A DNA stretch of 64,000 bases from Actinomycetales bacterium (GTDB lineage Bacteria > Actinomycetota > Actinomycetes > Actinomycetales > Dermatophilaceae): positions 248,001-312,000 of the forward strand of contig JADJVX010000022.1 of NCBI GenBank assembly GCA_016710385.1, given 5' to 3'. The first letter of the stretch is position 1, and every line of letters starts with the position of its first letter. This document shows, piece by piece, positions 42,608-52,234 of the stretch. The notes under the pieces were generated by a model, which had not been told where the DNA came from, ran no database searches, and was given only the letters and a program-made list of their open reading frames with translations. A program made the translations under genes and the position numbers.

Positions 42608-43879
42608 TCACGCCCTAAGCAGTTCGACTATCTCAGCGGGGACTCGGAATCCGTCGACCCACCCGAAACCATGCTTGCCTTCCTCATAGACGGGAACCAA
42701 CACATCTGCGGCATCCTCTGGGACGGTCCTCATGTCCCTAAGGTGCTGGACAATCCGGTTGACGGGCCGGGTAAAGCCCTTCAACTGCCGCGATGCGTCG
42801 TACTCTCCCAGTCTGTAGACGTCGTCTCGACTCACGTAGCCGCCATTTTGGCAGGCGAATCGGATGGTTGCTTCCTGGACGGGAGCCTCGTAGTTGAGAC
42901 GCCGAAGAAGAGCATCGAGTGCTTCAGCCGACCAGCCGCCGTCGGATCGTTCGTTCGTCCCCTCATCTTCAATTCGCGTGGTTCGTTCGACATCCTCGAC
43001 CGAACCTGGTCGTACGCTTACCGCTACAGCATCAGCGATTTCCAGCAGCTTGTCCGGCCTCAGGAAGTAGAGGTCCTGCCCTGAGCGAGACTTCATCTCG
43101 CGCGCTAGTTCCACGCGAGGGCCTCGTGCGTTCCCTCCCTCGAATCGCCACCAGTCACGTTTGACGTCGCCGGTCACGAAGACGACTGGCAGGCCACGCG
43201 CAGCGGCTTCAATGAGCGTCTGCTCCCACACCAGGTAGTCGCCCGCAGCCCCCTCGCCACCTCGCCCGGTCTTACCGATATCCGCGAAGCCAGGGGGCTC
43301 GCCCGCTTCGGCACGCCGCTTGCCTTCCTTGACTGCCGAGACGTACGAGTCGGCAGGCATCGCCGCTCCCACCCTCCCCGCAAGGACCGGTTCTAGAAGC
43401 GAGAGCACCGGGTCGTTCTGCGTGCTCCTCGCCCGCTGCACGGAGGTCTCGTCGATCAACCCCTCGAGAAGCGCGGCTGCATTTGCGAAAGCGACGTTGA
43501 TCTCCGCTTCGACCTGCGCTTCATCAGACTTGCTCACGACGGCTCGATTCACCCACATCCGGAGTTGTTCGACTGCCGATGCACGGAGCTTCTCAAGATC
43601 CACGGCAGTCTGCTGAATCTGCCCTAGGGGGTCGACGAGCGCCCGCTCTCGGTTCCGCCAGAACTCCTCCAAGACCTGGTGAGGCACCCAGAATCGATCT
43701 CCCAGTGCAGTCAGCACGTCCACGATCGAGGCACGAGTCTCCGCGTTATAGCGGTAGAGGTTGAGAAGCAAATTCGTGTCGAACACCACCATGGCTATTC
43801 GCAAAACCTCGCGAAAATCGTCGTCCGATTGCGTCCGGTACGCCTCGAATCCGAGGTACAAGTCGCCAGCCGGAGGGGT
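42608..43879 (-). CDS. PIN-like domain DUF4935 protein, 5' end lost
   Basis: About 424 codons. Residues MVVFDTNLLLNLYRY carry the first PIN Asp, and VPHQVLEEFWRNR and VVFVTGDVKRDWW carry further acidic residues, matching the DUF4935 PIN-like nuclease family. Family homology extends upstream of that Met (GDLYLGFEAYRTQSDDDF), but no ATG or GTG is present there; the frame runs instead into G-tracts and the degraded IS256 element. The gene is therefore probably 5'-truncated, or starts internally at ATG 43792 with a partial domain. The C-terminal 100 residues are a separate unidentified domain. Confidence 0.7.
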   Translation of the reverse strand, partial: TPPAGDLYLGFEAYRTQSDDDFREVLRIAMVVFDTNLLLNLYRYNAETRASIVDVLTALGDRFWVPHQVLEEFWRNRERALVDPLGQIQQTAVDLEKLRASAVEQLRMWVNRAVVSKSDEAQVEAEINVAFANAAALLEGLIDETSVQRARSTQNDPVLSLLEPVLAGRVGAAMPADSYVSAVKEGKRRAEAGEPPGFADIGKTGRGGEGAAGDYLVWEQTLIEAAARGLPVVFVTGDVKRDWWRFEGGNARGPRVELAREMKSRSGQDLYFLRPDKLLEIADAVAVSVRPGSVEDVERTTRIEDEGTNERSDGGWSAEALDALLRRLNYEAPVQEATIRFACQNGGYVSRDDVYRLGEYDASRQLKGFTRPVNRIVQHLRDMRTVPEDAADVLVPVYEEGKHGFGWVDGFRVPAEIVELLRA

Positions 43880-43905
43880 GGTCGCGTCGGGCGAGGGGGT
43901 CCCGT

Positions 43906-43947
43906 GGGGGGGGGGGGTTTGGGGGGGGCGCCGGGGGGGGCGGGGGG
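43906..43947 (+). repeat. Four clustered G-tracts
   Basis: Runs of 12, 8, 8 and 6 G within 42 bases (43906-43917, 43921-43928, 43933-43940, 43942-43947) at the junction between the DUF4935 gene and the IS256-type element. This has high G-quadruplex potential and is also a likely site of sequencing or assembly error. Confidence 0.8.
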
Positions 43948-43963
43948 AGGCGGCGCCCCAGCG

Positions 43964-45250
43964 GGGGGCTCCGGGGTGAAACGACCAAGTCACGCACTGA
44001 AGGAGAACACCGATGGCCTTGTCCCCAGCCGGCCCCTTTCTGGTGGTGGGGGTCCCTCCCCAGCCCCGACGGCGCGGAATGATCCGCGAGTCGGTCCGCA
44101 CCGTGCTCCAAGAGCTCGTCGAGCACGAGGCTGCGGGCGTGATCGGCGCGCAGCGCTACGAGCGCACGCAGGACCGCGTGACCGAACGCAACGGCACGCG
44201 CCCAAGCTGTTGACGACGAAGGCGGGCGATGTCCAGCTGCGGATCCCCAAGCTGCGCAAGGGTTCATTCTTCCCTCCATCCTCGAACCCCGCCGTCGCAT
44301 CGACCAGGCGCTGTACGCGGTGGTGATGGAGGCCTACGTGCACGGCATCTCGACCCGCAGCGTCGATGACCTGGTCGTCACGCTCGGCGCCGACTCCGGG
44401 ATCAGCAAGTCTGAGGTCTCTCGGATCTGCGAACAGCTCGACGAGTCGGTCGGGGCGTTCCGCACGCGGACCCCGGACCAAACCGGGTTCCCCTACGTCT
44501 ACCTCGACGCGACCTATCTCCACGTCCGCAACAAGCCCGGCAAGGGCGGCCAAGTCGTCTCGATGGCGGTCGGTGGCCACGGGGATCGCCGCTAACGGCT
44601 CCCGGGAGGTGCTCAGGCTCGATGTCGGGGACAGCGAGGACGAGACGTTCTGGCGCAGCTTCCTGCTCAGCCTCAAACAGCGCGGCCCTGGCCGGCGTGC
44701 AGCTGGTCATCAGCGACCAACACTGCGGCCTGGTCAAGGCACTCAGGCGCTCCTTCCAGGGCTCGGCACACCAACGGTGCCGCGTCCACTTCGCCCGTAA
44801 CCTCTTGGCTCACGTCCCCAAGAGCCACGCCGACATGGTCGCCGCGGTGTTCCGCACGATCTTCGCCCAACCCGACCCCGGAGTCCGTCAGCAAGGCATG
44901 GGACGAGGTCCGCGACCAGCTCGGCAAGTCCTTCCCGAAAGTCGGACCGCTGATGGACGAGGCCAAGACCGAAGTCCTCGCGTTCACCAGCGTCCCCAAG
45001 CCCCACTGGCGCAAGATCTGGTCGACCAACCCCCTGGAACGGGTCAACAAGGAGATCCAAGCGCCGCAGCCGCGTGGTCGGGATCTTCCCCAACGCCGCC
45101 GCCGTCATCCGCCTCGTTGGCGCGGTCCTGATCGACATGCACGACGAATGGATCGCCGGCGACCGCCGTTACCTCTCAGAAGAGTCCATGGCGCTGCTCA
45201 ACAATGCCGTGGATACTGGTACACACGCCGCCATCAACAGCGGCGAGTAG
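43964..45250 (+). mobile_element. Degraded IS256-family insertion sequence
   Basis: The body is the transposase pseudogene at 44013-45250. The left edge is near the GGGGTGAAACGACC sequence at about 43974, but no matching inverted repeat is found after the stop, so the right end is lost or beyond recognition. It disrupts or abuts the 5' end of the DUF4935 gene. The 282 bases from 45251 to 45532 hold no clear gene. Confidence 0.65.
44013..45250 (+). pseudogene. IS256-family (Mutator-type) transposase, multiply frameshifted
   Basis: The transposase can be reassembled across frames: VLQELVEHEAAGVIGAQRYE, KAGDVQLRIPKLRKGSFFPS, ALYAVVMEAYVHGISTRSVD, FPYVYLDATYLHVR (first Asp), GVQLVISDQHCGLVKAL (second Asp), HRCRVHFARNLLAHVPK-like, WSTNPLERVNKEI (Glu) and the normal C-terminus. 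At least six single-base indels, nearly all in short G or C runs, break the frame (near 44205, 44270, 44595, 44690, 44880 and 45058). The DDE residues themselves remain. An AAGGAG site precedes ATG 44013. Confidence 0.85.
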
Positions 45251-45532
45251 GGCACCGAGGACCACCTCAAAGCCCACCACCCTGCGGGGCTCTGTCTCGG
45301 GCGTCTCCATGCAGGGAGCGTAGCTGACGCATGACCCTATGCGATCGACGGTCAGTCGCCAGTGAAGGCCAATGAGGAGCGAACGTTCGGGTGACCCTTC
45401 AGCGAACGGGAGGCCAGCCGCGCTGCGCCTTCTTGCCGAGGCTAACCAGGCCCCGTGGGCTGCCGGCGCGACTCCGGGTGGGTGAGGGGGAGGCTTCCAA
45501 GTAGAACTCGCTTGAGTCTCGCCCCGGTGGGC

Positions 45533-46327
45533 CTACGCTGCGTGGACTCCATCGCCCTTGATCACCGCGGCTATTTGGGCGGCCATGTCGTCGATCGATG
45601 TGGAGTCGGTACTGAGAGCCACCTTGTCGGCCAATGAGGGGCTGTGCAATCGCACGTCGGCCGCGGTGATTTGGTGCCAGATGGGGAGAAGTGACTGCTC
45701 ACCGGCGACGGTGCGAGCTACGAGTCCGTCGAGCTCGTGGTTGGTCCAGCCTTTGGCGAAGAAGTGCTCAGAGAGCACGACGATTCCGAACCTGCTGGAT
45801 CGGATTCCCTGATCGATCTTGCGCCGGAGGCTGTCACCCACGACGAGTTCCGTTTTGTCGAGCCAGACCGTGACACCCAACTCGACGAGCGCGTTGCGCA
45901 GCGGGATGGCCACGGGGCCCTTGTCTTCGCTGGCGTGCGAGATGAAGACGTCCCACGTCTGACCGCCGAGAGCATCTCCGTCAGGCTCGACCGGTTCGCG
46001 GACCTGGATGTTGCGGATCGGGCTCTGCTCGCGGATTGGGACAAGGAGGCCGGGCGGCGGCGGTTCCACGGAGACCCCGGCTCGGACTCGACCCGCCAGG
46101 CCCCCGAGGTCCACAACGACGAACCAGTGGTCGCTGCTCGGGATGGGGATGCGCACAGGTGACTTGGTGGCCCGTCCGCCATGGAAGTGGGAGCGACGTC
46201 CCGACTTGAAGGACCTGTAGTTGGCCGCCGTCATCAGACGTACGTTGGCCTGCTTGTCCAGGCTGACCACGGCGACAGCGCCCCTTCCCTGCTGCCGGAG
46301 GTCGAAGTACAGGTGTTCCACCGTCAC
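45533..46327 (-). CDS. DUF1883-TIR two-domain protein
   Basis: 264 residues. Residues 1-90 are a DUF1883 domain (LYFDLRQQGRGAVAVVSL, ANVRLM, SDHWFVVVDLGG). Residues about 125-245 are a TIR domain: DVFISHASEDKGPVA, VTVWLDKTELVVGDSLRRKI and SEHFFAKGWTNHELDGL, where the Glu of NHEL is the expected NADase residue. TIR proteins of bacteria often act in anti-phage defence by degrading NAD or making signalling nucleotides; DUF1883 is a probable sensor or binding module of unknown ligand. It starts with GTG directly after the DUF2188 stop, with no spacer. Confidence 0.85.
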   Translation of the reverse strand: MTVEHLYFDLRQQGRGAVAVVSLDKQANVRLMTAANYRSFKSGRRSHFHGGRATKSPVRIPIPSSDHWFVVVDLGGLAGRVRAGVSVEPPPPGLLVPIREQSPIRNIQVREPVEPDGDALGGQTWDVFISHASEDKGPVAIPLRNALVELGVTVWLDKTELVVGDSLRRKIDQGIRSSRFGIVVLSEHFFAKGWTNHELDGLVARTVAGEQSLLPIWHQITAADVRLHSPSLADKVALSTDSTSIDDMAAQIAAVIKGDGVHAA

Positions 46328-46573
46328 TCACTTCCTGTCGCGAGGCGGATTCGGGTCGTTGCCCGGAGCGACAGTGTCTGAGTCGCGGATCTGACCTTGA
46401 CGGTTGTGGATGACGACCTCGCCGCCGCCGGCGTTTCCGACGATCTGCCTCGCCCTTCCGACGGCATCCGCCTGGGTGGAGGTGTGTTCGCTCGAGCGGC
46501 TCGCGCCGGGTGCAAGGACGTCCCACCCGCCGTTCGGGTTGGGGACGACGTGCCTGCGATTACTGCTGCTCAT
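46328..46573 (-). CDS. DUF2188 small protein
   Basis: 81 residues: HVVPNPNGGWDVLAPGASR, TQADAVGRARQIV, GGGEVVIHNRQGQIRDSDTV, the full DUF2188 signature. AAGGAG precedes ATG 46573; the frame continues upstream to 46750 but without family similarity. Its stop is followed immediately by the GTG of the DUF1883-TIR gene, so the two are translated together. DUF2188 proteins are often partners of toxin or defence genes; here a role as accessory or antitoxin of the TIR protein is inference. Confidence 0.85.
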   Translation of the reverse strand: MSSSNRRHVVPNPNGGWDVLAPGASRSSEHTSTQADAVGRARQIVGNAGGGEVVIHNRQGQIRDSDTVAPGNDPNPPRDRK

Positions 46574-46919
46574 TTCGATCTCCTTGGATCTCATCTTGTG
46601 TTGGCGCCACGTCCGGTGATGTGATGCAAGTGCTACATCGCGTGCGATCACCTCGCGTGCAGCGTGCGTCAGGTTGAGCGACCATGCGCCCGCTTTCTTG
46701 TTGTTGGAGACATGAGCCGCCACCTCAAGTGGATCAGTGGGGACTGACATCTCAACGGCGCCACGCCGGACCTGCGCGCGACTTGCACGGAGCCGGGGAA
46801 TTAATTCGCGCCTATTTCCTTGCAGCGAGATCGGCGTGGCAGGTGGGCACAGGCTCGCTCGGCACGCAGCCGAAAGTCACGAGGTTGATCAGGTGCCGCT
46901 GGCTGTCATCTTCGCGCGG
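46574..46919. other. 346-bp spacer, no supported gene
   Basis: It holds the ribosome-binding site of the DUF2188 gene and, on the minus strand, an open frame continuing that gene upstream to 46750 without recognisable similarity. It probably contains the divergent promoters of the DUF2188-TIR pair and of the small plus-strand ORF at 46920. I see no terminator or RNA gene. Confidence 0.5.
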
Positions 46920-47111
46920 ATGGACGACAACTGGACCGAAGAGGCCCTCGCTGAGGCAGGTCGCTACGACGCGCGGATGCGGTTGAAGTACATGAACAAG
47001 CGGAGCAAGCCGCTGCCAGTGACTCCCACCCTGGAGGAGCGGCGCACGGCGGCGATCGCCCCTGACCGACGCCTCGAAGTTGAGCGCATCCTCGAAAGTG
47101 GCCTCAGGTAG
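46920..47111 (+). CDS. Hypothetical small charged protein
   Basis: 63 residues beginning MDDNWTEEALAEAGRYD, rich in Arg and Glu, predicted helical and without known motifs. It has no strong ribosome-binding site, and the frame extends upstream to 46737, so both start and coding status are uncertain. It ends eight bases into the converging AlbA-like gene. Family unknown. Confidence 0.4.
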   Translation: MDDNWTEEALAEAGRYDARMRLKYMNKRSKPLPVTPTLEERRTAAIAPDRRLEVERILESGLR

Positions 47112-48536
47112 AGCAAGCAACCGGAGCCGACGTCGCCACGGTCAGCGAGAGACCTCGGCACGGAGCCGCCGTCAATCCCCCTTCCTCCAGGCCCAGGATG
47201 ATTCTTAGATCAGCAGTGAGATCGAGCAGATCGCCAATGTCGACGTTCACGTGCCCGGAATAGACATCATGATGGTCGCGCGCGGTGATCTCCCACGCCC
47301 CCTGGACCGCTGGCATGGATGGATCGAGGGTGTAGAGCACGAACTCAGCGTCGTCCGACGTGTCGACCTCCCTAGGGCGGAGTTCGCCGACAGTGAAGGA
47401 CCAGTCAACCGATCCGGAGTTCGTCCACTGAGTGCGGGAGAAGGACGGCATTCTGATCGACTGCGGGAGCAGATGCGGGGAGAACCCCAGACTCGGGCCA
47501 AGGCCCATCCACTTGGCCGTGCGCGGACCCCAGGCACGAGGAGGAACGGGGATCTCAAGATCCTCGTAGCTCAGTTCATCCCTGGAGATCCAGTGATCGA
47601 CTCCTCGGACAGGCCCCCGAGGTGGACCTTGACCTCGACGTCGTGCAGGAAGGTCTTCTCGCGATTCGTTATCTCAATCTCAACCGGCTCGGCTCGTGCG
47701 CCGATCAACAGAAGGACTGCGTTTGGCCACGCTCGTCGAACACTCTCCTCCCACTTGTCAACGGAAGCGAGGTACTCGTCCTCTCCTCGTGACTCAGGCT
47801 CGGTCATGCCCTGCATGATGCCGGCCACACGCCCTGCGGCCCCGGCCCCCGGCGAAGTCTTCGCGCGATGTAAAGCTGCGGTGAGAGACTCCCGGTGTCT
47901 GGCGATGAACTCCTCGAGGGTGCGCTCGTTGTCAACGGCGATGGGCCGAACTACGCCGAGTACTCGCAGCTCGAAGGCCACCTTCGTCTCCCCAGCACGT
48001 CCTCGCTGCATCAACTGCATGAGCTCATCGGCCCGCGCCTCACGAGTCTCACCATCCGCCCTGACGAAGACGGCTCCGTCTCGCAACTGGCCGTCGCCGC
48101 TCTTCCTGCAAACGAAGGGTTCCTGGCCCCATCGGGGAGGATCGACTATGAGTACGAGTACCTCGTTGTCAGTCAGCTCGCACGGCACGCGCACCAAGTC
48201 GTATCGCGGGCCATCCGCCCCGATGAACGGAAGAACAGCCTTCTGGATCTCCAAAGCCTCGATAGGAGGGACTCCGGACATCCGGCCTTTGGAAACACCG
48301 ACAACAATGACGCCGTGGCCGTCGAAGGCGGCAGCCGCTAGGTCGGGCATGCGGTTGGCGGCTCCCAAGATGAACTTCGCAAGCTTCGCTTGGTCCCGCT
48401 TCGTGTGTAGGTCGAGAGTGCTCTTGACCTCAAGGTAGTGTCGTTCCACACGGTCATCGCTAGCCATGACCTGCTCGACCAGCGCCCGCGCGGCCAGTTC
48501 TCCTTTCGGAGCGCGCCTGGTGTCAATCTCAGGCAC
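47104..48536 (-). CDS. AlbA_2/Schlafen-type putative nucleic-acid-binding protein, one frameshift
   Basis: Opens with GTG after AAGGAGG. The N-terminal half (ERHYLEVKSTLDL, AKFILGAANRMPD, HGVIVVGVSKG) is an AlbA_2/Schlafen-like domain (COG2865), which binds nucleic acid or nucleotides. Near 47607 the frame ends early (EESITGSPGMN), but the next frame continues with DHWISRDELSYEDLEI, then an Ig-like stretch to 47104. One base restores a protein of about 477 residues. Similar genes occur in defence islands. The membrane-anchored protein at 48576 is 39 bp upstream in the same operon. Confidence 0.65.
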
Positions 48537-48575
48537 AGGAGCCTCCTTAACCGTTGCGATGAGGTGCGTCCGGTT

Positions 48576-49226
48576 TCAGACAATTGTCCCCTCACGACCT
48601 CCGACGATTGGTCCCTTGCCATCCCTCCAGGGGGCGTCCAGACCACGAGTAGCGGCCAAGTCGCTCCACGTCGAGTACGTCGACTCAGGCTCGCCGTCAC
48701 ATGGAACGACGCTGTTCCGGTAGGTGATGAATCGGTCTGGGTAGGCCATATGGCCCAAGTACAGCGTGAAGGAGCCCACGACCGTCCAAGCCGACGATCC
48801 ATCGAGGCGGGCCTCGACCCGGCAGAGCGTCTCGACTGGTTCGGGAAGCACAGGACCGAACGCATACGTGAACTTGACGAATCGCATCACCGCCCGTCGT
48901 CCATCGATTGGGTAGGGACCCGCGAAGTCCGCGGTGTCTCCATCACCGGACTCGGGTTTGAGGGTGGGATGGAAGGTCTGCCACTGTGCATGGCCGTCGT
49001 CCCATGGGGGAAACACCAGCCGCAACTCGTCGACGAGTCGCGTTCGTGCCCCGGTGTTGTACAGCAAGATCGGAAGTCTGACGCCGAGCCGGCGATCGGT
49101 CGCAACGTAGCCCGAGAACGCCGGGATGCTCGACATGATGAGCTTGCCGCGCCGAGCTTGAAGCCACCAGAAACTCGCAACGGTGAAGATCAGCGCCGCG
49201 ACGGAGACCAGGAGCGCCGGAGTCAT
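48576..49226 (-). CDS. Membrane-anchored hypothetical protein
   Basis: 216 residues from the second of two close ATGs (49226), which has GGAG six bases upstream; the other is 49232. One N-terminal membrane helix (ALLVSVAALIFTVASFWWL) is followed by a soluble domain with beta-rich character (LPILLYNTGARTRLVDELRL). No family recognised. It lies 39 bp upstream of the AlbA-like gene on the same strand and probably forms a two-gene unit with it. Confidence 0.65.
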   Translation of the reverse strand: MTPALLVSVAALIFTVASFWWLQARRGKLIMSSIPAFSGYVATDRRLGVRLPILLYNTGARTRLVDELRLVFPPWDDGHAQWQTFHPTLKPESGDGDTADFAGPYPIDGRRAVMRFVKFTYAFGPVLPEPVETLCRVEARLDGSSAWTVVGSFTLYLGHMAYPDRFITYRNSVVPCDGEPESTYSTWSDLAATRGLDAPWRDGKGPIVGGREGTIV

Positions 49227-49681
49227 GTGCATCTCCGCAGTCGCGTTCGTCGTGTTGGGCAAGTGCGGGCAAGCCACAGGACGCCGCAACGTACTCGCTT
49301 AATCGAAGGAGCGAGCGCCGTCGCGCCGACCGAGTCCTTGTCGAGAAGCAGTGGAGATTACACGACCGTGTGCGATGCACTTTGCACGATCAGCGCGTTC
49401 CGGCTGCGTCGTGCAACATCCGGGCCGGTGTGGACCATCACCTCAGCTGATCAGCCCATCGGCGTCCCCTCAAGGATAGTTCTGACGGTTCTGTCAACTC
49501 GTGGCTAGCTAGCTAGCGCGATCGACCTCTGCCCTGGCCTGCAACGACGCACGACCGCGACACGATTCGCTGGTCGGCTGGACCCGCGCTGCCCTTCCTG
49601 CGCCGGGACTGATGGGCCCCGTCCAGGTAGCCAGGTCAGCAGTGCGCCCCAGCCACCACGCTGGCTGGGGCACACTTGCAG
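49227..49681. other. 455-bp spacer without a gene
   Basis: It contains short dyads such as GTGCGATGCAC (49371-49381), related to the GATGCAC motif near the 71-bp repeats, and the strong hairpin at 49646-49671. No open frame with family similarity is visible. Confidence 0.55.
49646..49671. terminator. Perfect 10-bp stem-loop terminator candidate
   Basis: GCCCCAGCCA (49646-49655) and TGGCTGGGGC (49662-49671) form a perfect stem with a 6-base loop, just past the stop of the minus-strand secreted-protein gene (49682). No T-tract follows on either strand, typical of actinobacterial intrinsic terminators. Confidence 0.6.
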
Positions 49682-52117
49682 TTACCGACAGTTGGCCGTC
49701 GGGCCCGTCGAGTCGGTCACCGGTGGCGTCACCGGGTCAGTCAACGGCTGCACCCATCCTTCGGCATAGCGTTTGCCGAAGTTCCAGAGGACGGGCGCTC
49801 TCTGCGCGAGGCAGAGATAGGTTCCACCATCAGGAATGTTCTGAATCTCGCCAGTGGACGTCACCCACCAGGAGCGAATCCCCTGCCAATCAGGCTCCTT
49901 AAGAATAATGCCCAAAGGCGTGTTACCTGCCATGGTCACTGGCGATGCGTAATCCCAGCGAGGATCTCCTCGCGTGCAATCAGGGGCCTTTGCCACCAGG
50001 ACCACGGGATTATGATCCAATCGCAAGTACTCTCGACCGTCGTTGCCGCGATAGGCATCCACCTGGTCGATGGCCAGATAGCCTTCCGCGTAGCAGTTGA
50101 ATCCATCATTTGTGGCGATCTCTTGCGCAGTCCACTCCGCCGTCAGAGGTTGCGGAATGGGGGGAGGAGAGACCAAGAAGGCCCTGTGACCATCCATAGC
50201 GATGAACTTACCGTCGCCCTTTATCGATAGCGTCGCGGCGCCTCCTCCGGTACTTACCGGCGGAGGTGGCGCCAAGAACTCGTGGGTGGCTGAGTCGAGG
50301 CCGAGTTCGGTTGCCCACTGAATACTGGACACGCCGAGATCAATGGCCATGAGTACATACCCAAAAGCACCGGTGAACTTCTTGAAGGAAGCGATGTTCT
50401 TGGCGGCGGCCGATCCTGCCTTGAACTTGCCGGAAGTAAGCGCATCATCGGCTATCTCGCCTCCAATGAACACCAAGCACTGGACAGCCTGCTTGAAGCG
50501 CGCCTCGTTGTCTGCCGCCGAGACATCTTCAAGTCCGCTCAGACAGCTAAGTACTCCAGCACCCCTTTCCGCCCCGACTACGATTCCCACGCTGTCGAAG
50601 AGGCTCGTGAACTGGCTCACGAGCCAGAACATCATCGCCTCGCTAGAGGTGGCCGCGCCGACCTTCACAGGACCATCACCCTGCTCTGCGCGGACAACAA
50701 GTCCGTCCTTGGGTGGTAGGACTCTGCTGCTTCCGGACATCAAGTCGAATACAGGACCCGTGAAGAGGCCCTTACTCGAGCTCTTTACCTGGGTGACGGC
50801 GTCCGCCGGCCCCTCCCACCTGTAGACGTTTCCGAAATAGAGCAGATTCCCCGAGGAGTTGGTCCACGGGAAGGTTGCAGTGTCGCTGGAAATTTCCGGT
50901 TGGCCACAGATCATTGAATGCATGGACCCCGAAGTCACGACCAGCGGGTTACCGGTGTATGGGCACGGGCCCGGAGTGCCGCCACCATACTTGGCCTGGT
51001 AGTCGCGTATACGTCGATATGTATCCGACAGCAGGAAGTCAGGAACGTCGTTCGCGCAAGGGGCTAGTGAGTTCGTCGGCAAATAGGAAGAGCTATTGCA
51101 TATGGCGGGGCGGACCAAGACTGTGTCGGGAGAGAGTGATTCGTGGATCGTGAGGACGGTATCTGCCAACCCTGCGACGAGGGCCGTGCCAGTCGACATA
51201 CGAGGTCCGTCTTCAGACTCATGAAGAACCATCTGATCCGCGAGCGCGAAACCGTCCACCTGCGGCAGTTGCACGGCAACCTCGCCACCCCAAGCGCCGT
51301 AGATGTGTGAATCCATCGAAGGGAGCTCACCCGCGTATGGCGGGAGAGGGGAGACCGCAGCCCACGCCCCGTCGCCGTACACAACACCTGGGGGGATGTA
51401 GAGCGAATATCGGGAGTCGCTCGCGGCCGAGACGATCGCACCAAAGGCACCAGTGGCCCAGCGCCACGTCCTCACGGAGTAGGTAAATGGCGCAGGGGTG
51501 ATGCAGTACTTGCCGCTGTTGAGCATCTCCGTGATCTTCGAGTCACTCAGTCCCGACACGACGGGAACTGCAACCTGGTGCAAGTTGTCCGGCAACGGCC
51601 GCGCCGCGATCAGAGAGAGGGACGTCGTCTTCGACAGGCCCGCGATCTTCATGAGCTGGCTTTGCGTGGCGACCTGCAAGTCCAGGGCGGTGGAGCCTGA
51701 CTTGCACTGGTTGACAGGGACTGGAGGGAGTGTGATTGGCGTGGCGCAGCCGTTGGCTCGGATGTACTGGTAGGCCGAACTCGGCACTCCGGGAACTGAG
51801 ATGGTGTCGGTCGCTTTGAGCCACTCTCGCCCGGCGATCATCCGCCCGGCGGTGTCGGCGTCGATGTGGAAGGCCGCCATGAGTTCTGCCGCAGTGGCGG
51901 TGTTGACGTCAGTTTGGCCCGCCTTGCAGTTGCGGTCTAGGACGGGCATTGAGGCCAGCGGGTCGTTGATCCCCGCCGTGGGGTTTGTCAGGTCGATCTG
52001 GGTCGCCACGGCTGCGGGCGCGACAACCGGCGCTGCCGTCGCGACGGGAGAAGTGGTTGCCGCCATTGTTGCGACCAAGCTGAGCACGATGGCCCAGGCG
52101 ATCGATGGTCGTTTCAT
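49682..52117 (-). CDS. Large secreted protein with helix-hairpin-helix-like motifs
   Basis: 811 residues with a Sec signal peptide (AIVLSLVATMAATTSPVATA). After it, two ComEA-like helix-hairpin-helix segments are seen (DVNTATAAELMAAFHIDADT near 70 and LQVATQSQLMKIAGLSKTTS near 150), each with a nearby cysteine. The long middle has no recognised domain; a hydrophobic stretch near 575 and a C-terminal Trp/Cys-rich domain follow. DNA binding outside the cell is possible but unproven. It lies 117 bp downstream of the kinase-regulator pair on the same strand, so it may be their target. Confidence 0.7.
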   Translation of the reverse strand: MKRPSIAWAIVLSLVATMAATTSPVATAAPVVAPAAVATQIDLTNPTAGINDPLASMPVLDRNCKAGQTDVNTATAAELMAAFHIDADTAGRMIAGREWLKATDTISVPGVPSSAYQYIRANGCATPITLPPVPVNQCKSGSTALDLQVATQSQLMKIAGLSKTTSLSLIAARPLPDNLHQVAVPVVSGLSDSKITEMLNSGKYCITPAPFTYSVRTWRWATGAFGAIVSAASDSRYSLYIPPGVVYGDGAWAAVSPLPPYAGELPSMDSHIYGAWGGEVAVQLPQVDGFALADQMVLHESEDGPRMSTGTALVAGLADTVLTIHESLSPDTVLVRPAICNSSSYLPTNSLAPCANDVPDFLLSDTYRRIRDYQAKYGGGTPGPCPYTGNPLVVTSGSMHSMICGQPEISSDTATFPWTNSSGNLLYFGNVYRWEGPADAVTQVKSSSKGLFTGPVFDLMSGSSRVLPPKDGLVVRAEQGDGPVKVGAATSSEAMMFWLVSQFTSLFDSVGIVVGAERGAGVLSCLSGLEDVSAADNEARFKQAVQCLVFIGGEIADDALTSGKFKAGSAAAKNIASFKKFTGAFGYVLMAIDLGVSSIQWATELGLDSATHEFLAPPPPVSTGGGAATLSIKGDGKFIAMDGHRAFLVSPPPIPQPLTAEWTAQEIATNDGFNCYAEGYLAIDQVDAYRGNDGREYLRLDHNPVVLVAKAPDCTRGDPRWDYASPVTMAGNTPLGIILKEPDWQGIRSWWVTSTGEIQNIPDGGTYLCLAQRAPVLWNFGKRYAEGWVQPLTDPVTPPVTDSTGPTANCR

Positions 52118-52234
52118 CGGTCCTCCTGCGTCTGGGCTGCTGGGGCAGCGGGTCGGACTTCAAGTCCGCTTACCCCGATCCTTGCCTCCGCCGCCTCCCA
52201 GGCATAAGTGGGGATTTCCCCTTTATGAGGTATG

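Noticed and set aside
45251..45320. Minus-strand gene start (METPETEPRRVVGFEVV) beside the IS
   Set aside because: Looks protein-like but is short and runs antisense into the transposase; no support beyond composition.
46574..46750. N-terminal extension of the DUF2188 protein
   Set aside because: The frame is open, but a perfect ribosome-binding site precedes ATG 46573 and the extension has no similarity.
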